Under the pieces are notes generated by a model. That model was given only the letters and a program-made list of their open reading frames with translations. It was not told where the DNA came from and did not search any database. The position numbers and the translations under genes are program-made. A stretch of DNA of 64,000 bases from Microcebus murinus (lineage: Eukaryota > Chordata > Mammalia > Primates > Cheirogaleidae), in NCBI RefSeq assembly GCF_040939455.1, contig NC_134117.1:59542501-59606500 (forward strand). Reading direction: 5' to 3'. Shown piece after piece: positions 57,860-64,000 of the stretch; the first letter of the stretch is position 1, and each line of letters opens with the position of its first letter.

Positions 57860-58060
57860 TAACACTATGGTGCTCAAATGGTGGTGGTATTCACCAGGGA
57901 TTCGGGGGTTGGGGGGGTAGACCCACATCTGAGGGGTGCGGTGAGCATTGTGGAGAGGAGGGGCATACCTCTAACCCTTGCTAGGGAGAGGCAAAGACAT
58001 AAAATGCAACCTAAATGTTTGTACTCTCATATTCTTGAAATAAAAATTTAAAAAAATCTA
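57860..58060 (+). repeat. L1 3' end (5'-truncated)
   Basis: 'acataaaatgcaacctaaat', 'gtttgtactctcatattctt' and gaaataaaaattt at the end, the + strand counterpart of the tails at 1362 and 50200. Confidence 0.65.
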
Positions 58061-58697
58061 TGTATATATGTACATATTGAATATATAAAATATATAAAAG
58101 AACTGTGAGTTCGGAAATAACTGCCTAGCAGAGGGCCGGGAAGACCACAGGTGTGCTCGGGGCCCCTTCACAGAAGTGGAGCTCTTTAAGCCCTGTTCAG
58201 TACAACCTGGAAGGGCTATTTTATAATAGCAGTGAAAGCCTCACACCCAAGCTCAAGGAAGCTACTGTGATTCTGAGAACTATGTACCCAGCTGTGGCCC
58301 AGCCCCTAGGGAGGCTCAGTTAAGGGCTGTGCCCCGTCCCAGGAGTCCAACATTGCTCTCTGATAGCACGGGTGGCTATTTTCACACTTACCTCAGCTCT
58401 TCCCAAAGTCTCATTAGTTCTTGAAACTACAGCTCCAGGAAAGTTTATCAAAGAGTAGAAGACTCACAGCTGGAAGAAATGCCTAAGGTCCTGTTTTGGG
58501 GGCACAGCCTAGCACTGATGCTCTCCTCGCTCTCCTAATAGGCAAATGTGCTCATGTGTAGCAAGGTTTCCTCCTCCACCTAACCCTCTTCTGTTCTAAC
58601 AGGATGATCCTCCATGACCAGTCTCTGCCTTTCCTCATGTGACAAGAAAGTTCTATGTGTATGTATATAGATGTGGGCTTTTGAGGTGGTTGTTTTG

Positions 58698-58785
58698 GGG
58701 TTTCAAACTCCTGACCTCGAGCCATCTGCCCGCCTCGGCCTCCCAGAGTGCTAGGATTACAGGTGTTAGCCACGGCGCCAGGCCT
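58698..58785 (-). repeat. Alu left-arm fragment, - strand
   Basis: 'tttcaaactcctgacctcga' to 'agccacggcgccaggcc'; only the 5' third of an Alu. Confidence 0.85.
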
Positions 58786-58799
58786 ATGTTTTGGGGTGT

Positions 58800-59540
58800 T
58801 TTTGAAGGGGGAGAAGATGGAAGGGGTGCCTGTTGAGAGTCAGGGCTGCTGCCATAGCTCCTCTACAAGTAGAAAGCCACCAAGCTCAAGAGGCTTAAAT
58901 GTTGCATCCAAAATGTATAGGGATGCCTCCCAACCTCCTCCAAAACAACATCAACTTCTCTGTGTTTCCAGCACTTTTATGAGACAAGCTATAAAGACAC
59001 ACAATTTGGATGAATCACTCTGCTCTCTGCAGTGCCAAGAACTTCAAGTGTATTAATTCAGAATAAGTAGGTTCAGCTGACAAGAGTTGGTTTGACTGAA
59101 TTATAAAGTATATTGAAAGATTCAGTTTTACTACCTTTAGGAATCTAGTGGAACTATGCTAATAAATTGCTTCTCAGTATAGTTGTTAAGGGAAATTTGT
59201 TTTAATGAACAGATAAGAATATTTTCTAATTCACTCCATCCATTGTTTATATGGGAAGGGTTGTTTATCAGGTGTTTAAGGATACTTGCTTTTGTTTAAC
59301 ATCATGGTATTTTAGGTAAACAAATCCTATGTTTATAAATGGTATAAACTATTCGACTTGCCATTTGCTAGAAATTAGTTAAGTCAATTAATCTGTCAAT
59401 TAATGCCTCAATGGGTCTGTTAGCATGAAATCAAAAATCGTTGTAGCCATCACTCAAAAGGATCACTCAGCTTTCACATGGGCTATCTTCCGGCCTGGGG
59501 GGGGCATCCCTATTCTTTCAGATTTCGTGACCCACATTCC
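58800..59540. other. Intergenic sequence, nothing recognised
   Basis: No repeat or gene that I can support. Confidence 0.35.
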
Positions 59541-59544
59541 TTCT

Positions 59545-59700
59545 TCTTTCCCTCCCTTCTACAAATGTTTATTAAGCAACTAGTAGGTGTTAGACACTGT
59601 GCTGGGGACTAATTAATAACCAACGATCCACAGTCTAGAAGGGGAAACCAAGATGAACAAGTATTACAAAGTGCTGCAAGGAGGCAGTCTCCCATGGGAG
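59545..59700 (+). repeat. L2-like fragment
   Basis: 'acaaatgtttattaagcaac' and 'tgttagacactgtgctgggg' follow the L2 3' pattern. Confidence 0.6.
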
Positions 59701-60549
59701 CATCATGAAGGCCTCAGAGTTAGATGGACTCTTCAAAATGGAGGATGTGTTTGTCAGGCAGACAAGGAGGGGAAAGGACATGAAGGAAACATGCTCAGGC
59801 ATGCTACTGCATGGCATGTTCAGCAAACTGCAAATAACAAGGCAAGAATGGGCATTACAATGGATGAGATAGTAGGGGAGGCTACTTAACAAGACCATGC
59901 TGGAGAGGCCAGCTAAGGCCAGACTGGAACATACTAAAGGCAGTGCCTGCTCAAGTTCTACCTCCTTCATGAAATTATAAGTATAAAATGATAGACATAT
60001 ATGCTCCCCTGTGGCTTAGCCCCCATGCTCAGCCATATCATCACCTATCTCCCCAGTCCAGATCAAAGGGGAACATGGGTTGGCTGTCCTCAGTACTGGG
60101 CCCACATCACATCTGGAATATCATATTTAGGGCCTCGGTGACAAATTCGGGGGCATCGATGAGCTATAAGAGTAAATCTAGTCCCTGTTACTCTACCTTG
60201 GCCACAGGCAGAAGTCTAAAATTGTGATTCCTTAATTTAAACAATTTTTAAATCATAATGTGTTGGCCCACTTAATTTCAGGCAAAGCCAAGTGAGAATG
60301 CACCAGTGAGATTGCATTTAACATCCTACGGCCTCAGAATCAAGACCAGCCATGTGAGAACAGATTTCAGGGAAGAGTGAACTTGGTGGAGGGAGGCCCC
60401 CAGTGGCAGCTGGCTCCTGGGCTGACCTTTGGTGGCCAAGTGCATTTGCTAAAATAAACTGGGAGTAGTTTTTCCATCTTATCCAAGATAAGAAAGAAGA
60501 TACAGGGCAAAGGAAAGGAACATTCTTCTTCCCTTCCTTATGCACGGGA

Positions 60550-60966
60550 GTGGTCATCTACAAAGCAAAGGTTCCTTATCACAGGAAGAACATTTTCCTT
60601 GACTTTTTTTTTTTTTTTGAGATGGAATCTTACTCTGTTGCCCAAGCGAGAGTGCCATAGTATCAGCCTAGCTCACAGCAACCTCAAACTCCTGGACTCA
60701 AGCGATCCTCCTGTCTTAGCCTCCCGAGTAGCTGGGACTACAGGCATGCACCACCATGCCTGGCTAACTTTTTATATATATTTTTAGCTGTCCAAGTAAT
60801 TTCTTTCTATTTTTAGTAGAGACGGGGTCTCCCGCCTTGGCCTCCCAGAGTGCTAGGATTACAGGCATGAGCCACCGGGCCCGGCCTTTCCTTGACCTTT
60901 TTACGCAAGTGGTCATCTACACGAAAGCAAAGGTTCCTTATCACAGGAAGAACATTTTCCTTGACC
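60550..60966 (+). repeat. Local direct duplication split by an Alu
   Basis: A block of about 55 bases beginning gtggtcatctaca and ending attttccttgac occurs at about 60550-60602 and 60910-60964, with the Alu between. Confidence 0.8.
60604..60886 (-). repeat. Alu SINE with internal deletion, - strand
   Basis: A diverged Alu in reverse. About 50 bases are missing between 'gagacggggtct' and 'cccgccttggcc'. Confidence 0.92.
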
Positions 60967-61394
60967 TTTAGCTGCTTTTGCATTCATCTCAAATGGAAAA
61001 CAAAATTCTGAACTCAGAGAAATCCAAAGAAGAATCAACACAGAGAAACCCCTAAGATGCAGTTATCCTGCCAACTTCTCTAGGAAGAAAGAAGCAACTG
61101 ATATGGGTCTTCCGCTGCTATTTGCTTAATTACAAAGAAATTATTTTGCAAGCTGAAGACTGATGTTTAATTTAAAACATGTGCTTAATTGGTGGCATTT
61201 GTGAATTCTTTACCTTTTGTTCCTAACAAGATGACTAAATAAATAGCAAGTATCAATGAAAAAAAAATGTCAGACTTCAAGACAGTGTGGAACAGGATAT
61301 TAGCTAAGAAGACTAGAAAAACATACTCTGACCTCTTAATGCAGTAGAGCCAGGCTTTTCAAGGTACAGGAGGCCTTAGGAATAAAATGTTAGG

Positions 61395-61810
61395 TGTATC
61401 TGTTATCTTTTGCCACCTAACCAAGCATACGAAAACTTAGTGGCAGAAAACAGTTGATGACAGAAGACATCTATGATGCTGAGCATTGACTGGACAGTTC
61501 TTCTGGTCTCTACTTGGCTTACTCATGCAACTACATCAGGACTGGGCTCAGCTAGGCTTCTTTCTTCTTACAAGATGTTTTATCCCAAGCTCCTTTATGG
61601 CATGGCAGTTTCAGGCCAACATCCCAAGAGGATGAAAGTGAAAGCTGCAAGGCCTCTTGATGTGATGAGTCACATGACATCGCTTCCACCAAGTTTTATT
61701 AGTCAAAGCAAGCCACAAGGATAGTCCTTACCATGGTTGAGGAAACAGACTTCATCTCTTGATGGAAGGAGTGGTGAAGTCACATTGCAAAAGAGCACGC
61801 AGCGCTACCA
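61395..61810 (+). repeat. Old interspersed repeat, family unassigned
   Basis: 'ctgttatcttttgccaccta', 'aaaacttagtggcagaaaac' and 'catctcttgatggaaggagt'. The same family as 51265-51745. Confidence 0.55.
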
Positions 61811-62699
61811 CAGAGGACTTGGTGCCCACTGCAAAAACTCCTGTATGATGTGGGGTGAATGCAACAGGGCTGAAAAGCAAAAAATGTCTTTCTTGGGCTC
61901 CTGACCATGCAGACCACAGGACACTGGAAAAACTGAGGGGCAGGGTGGCCAGTCAAATTTCTACAGTCTCAACCAAAGCCTTCAATGAGTACAGTTTAGC
62001 AGAGGACAATTTAGCAGAAAAGGCTTGACAGGGCAAAAGTCAGTGCCAGCAAGAAAGCCTTCTATCAAAAGAGTACACACTGCTTGCTCATACATTCTGA
62101 CTCTGCAATAAAGCTCGCTTTTCAGGGAGCCTTGGTTCAGGTATGGTAATTAACCAAGTGATAGTATTAATATAACCTTAAACTCCAGTGATACCTTTTC
62201 TTTTTTTATATCTGGGATCTATTTCATATTAACTCACTGTCTTCTTTCAAGCATCATGCGAAGTGAGAACAGGGACTTTTGTTCCTCTTGTAGAGACGGG
62301 GAAACTGGGGCCTAGAGGGACTATCCTCCAGTTCCCCAGAAGGTTGGCACAAGAGCCAGGTTTCTCATAATTCCCTCTCAGGTCTCTGGCCCATGCCAGG
62401 GCACTGTCCTTATCCTGCTGCCTATTAAGGCCTCCCTACCCATCTCCTTCCTGCAGAGGTGGTTAAGCCATTCCCTGGGAATGTGATGTCTTCAGTTCTT
62501 AATCCTAAATTCAGCATCTACAGGCTCTGAATAAATAACTGGGGACCAGGGTCGAGATCTGTGGGCAGAGAAATCACCCAGGCATGGGCAGCTTATCAGA
62601 GATTTGGGAAGGTGACATTCAAAAAAGCCCACTTACTCTGCAGGTTAGGTGTAACTGACCCCACTATTAAATACCTTTGATAATAATAAGGCAAGTTAC

Positions 62700-63000
62700 A
62701 GGGTGGATATCACTTTTCGAAGTGCTTTTACATTATGAACTCAGAAGATACTTATAATATGGTAATAATATATAACACTTATGATGTGCCAGCTGTTTTA
62801 CATTTTTTGTAAGTATTAACTCATTAATTCTCATAATAACTCTATGAAGGTAAGTATGATTCCCACCTCAAAACTGAGAGAGGTTAAGTAACTTCCCAAG
62901 GTTATATAGCTAATAAATGGAGGAGGCAAGATTTGAATCCAGGCACTTGGCTTCAGAGTCCATGTCCTTAAACTACTCTGTCCTCCTGCCTTCCAAATAT
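62700..63000 (+). repeat. MIR/L2-type ancient repeat
   Basis: 'ttatgatgtgccagctgttt', 'agaggttaagtaacttccca' and 'gcaagatttgaatccaggca', in the usual order. Confidence 0.65.
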
Positions 63001-63149
63001 TACCATCCGTTATATCAAAGGAGGAAATTGAGACAGAGTGGTTTGGTGACTTGCCTGAACTCACACACGGTCCCATTACATAATGACCAGGAGACAGAAC
63101 CCAGGACTTCCCCGTGTAAGCCAAGCCCTATTACAGTGTGATAGTTGAG

Positions 63150-64000
63150 GTCAGCAGCCATTTCTATTTTAAATGGTTTTCCTAACAGGAAGGATTGCAG
63201 GGCATGAGGGGTTGAGTCCAGAGTGGGAGGCCAACAGCATGCTGATATTTTCCTTGAGAATAGCTAGTTTAGAAGCAGAAGCATGAAGCTGTGTAAATGG
63301 GAGCTGCTTAGTGAACTGACCCCATAAACTAGTTAGTTCCCAGGAACATGGCCTTGCCAAAGGGAGGGCCAAGGGAGGTGGTGCTCCCAGTGCCTATCTA
63401 TGAAGACACCCAGTAATGTGTAGGGAGAGAGGACACAACATATTACATTGACCCCACACTCCCCTCGCCAGATGCCATTTACCCCCATTTCACTGCTGCC
63501 CAGAAAAGGCAAATTAACTCTCCCCTCCTGCCTAGATTAGAAGCTAATCTGTTGCTTTCCTTTTAGAGCCCTCCAAGACAATGCAGCTACCAATCCCGAC
63601 GGATTCAATGGGCTGAGGATTACCTCCACCTCTGGCAAGCCCTGTTCTAAACAAGGCTTAACCCAAAAGTCTGCTGGGATGCCACAACGCAGACACCTGA
63701 CCACTCACGAACTCTGGCTCAGATTGGCAGGACTGTGCTCAAGGCTAGGCTCTTTCCACTCCTGACTAGAGCCTAACCTTCCCACCATGAGAAGGTGGGG
63801 GTTTCTACTCTAGCTCTGGTGGATGAGGACAAAGTATTTCATCAAGGCTAGATTGTTCTCATCTCAGAGCCAACAGCCTTATCATCACTTGAAATGTTTT
63901 TCCCCTGATTGCCCGTAGTGGTCTTTGCTAGGATTCAGAATACTGTCAAATTATTTTGTGAACTGGTGCATTTCTGCTCCTGAATATCATGACAGATTGG
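63150..64000. other. Intergenic sequence, nothing recognised
   Basis: No Alu, L1 or gene that I can support up to the window end. Confidence 0.35.

Overview
This is mammalian nuclear DNA, almost certainly from a strepsirrhine primate of lemur type. The Alu elements have a right arm containing 'aattaattggccaacta', an AT-rich linker and the ending 'gaggttgctgtgagctaggctgac', as in lemur Alus. They sit beside older pan-mammalian repeats (MIR, L2, MER5A, MLT1, L1M). The two genes match the human 10q22.2 neighbourhood (SAMD8 - VDAC2 - COMTD1 - ZNF503), here in reverse orientation. That synteny is from memory, not from a search.

Layout. (1) Positions 1-22.5 kb hold no gene I can support. The stretch mixes GC-rich unique sequence, old repeats, an L1/Alu-rich AT-rich block (5.6-11 kb), and three repeat-free AT-rich stretches (about 3.4-3.96, 14.24-14.36 and 20.63-20.96 kb) that resemble conserved developmental enhancers. 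By synteny this is the COMTD1-ZNF503 interval. (2) Positions 22.6-24.9 kb hold COMTD1 on the + strand: seven coding exons with GT-AG junctions giving a complete 262-codon frame, a CpG-island promoter and an AATAAA signal. (3) Positions 24.9-26.7 kb are the space between the two convergent 3' ends, partly unassigned. (4) Positions 26.7-47.0 kb hold VDAC2 on the - strand: nine coding exons giving a complete 295-codon frame, an inferred non-coding first exon, and a CpG-island promoter at 46.5-47.4 kb. The 9-kb intron between coding exons 7 and 8 carries a decayed endogenous retrovirus, a class-I-type solo LTR and many Alus. (5) Positions 47.4-64 kb are intergenic, towards SAMD8 by synteny: Alus, L2/MIR relics, an LTR and an L1 3' end, with no supported gene.

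The two genes converge tail to tail, and both products work at mitochondria. VDAC2 is an outer-membrane porin. COMTD1 is a membrane-anchored O-methyltransferase-like protein linked to pigment-cell mitochondria. Nearly all other long open frames are CpG-island or Alu shadows.

The most interesting non-genic items are: a foldback DNA transposon with the tail of a coding frame (about 1.6-2.05 kb); an LTR-flanked retroviral relic in VDAC2 with a 109-codon open frame; two minute poly(A) insertions with clean target-site duplications; nested or tandem Alu events; CTCF-like motifs near COMTD1; and an E-box at the COMTD1 promoter.
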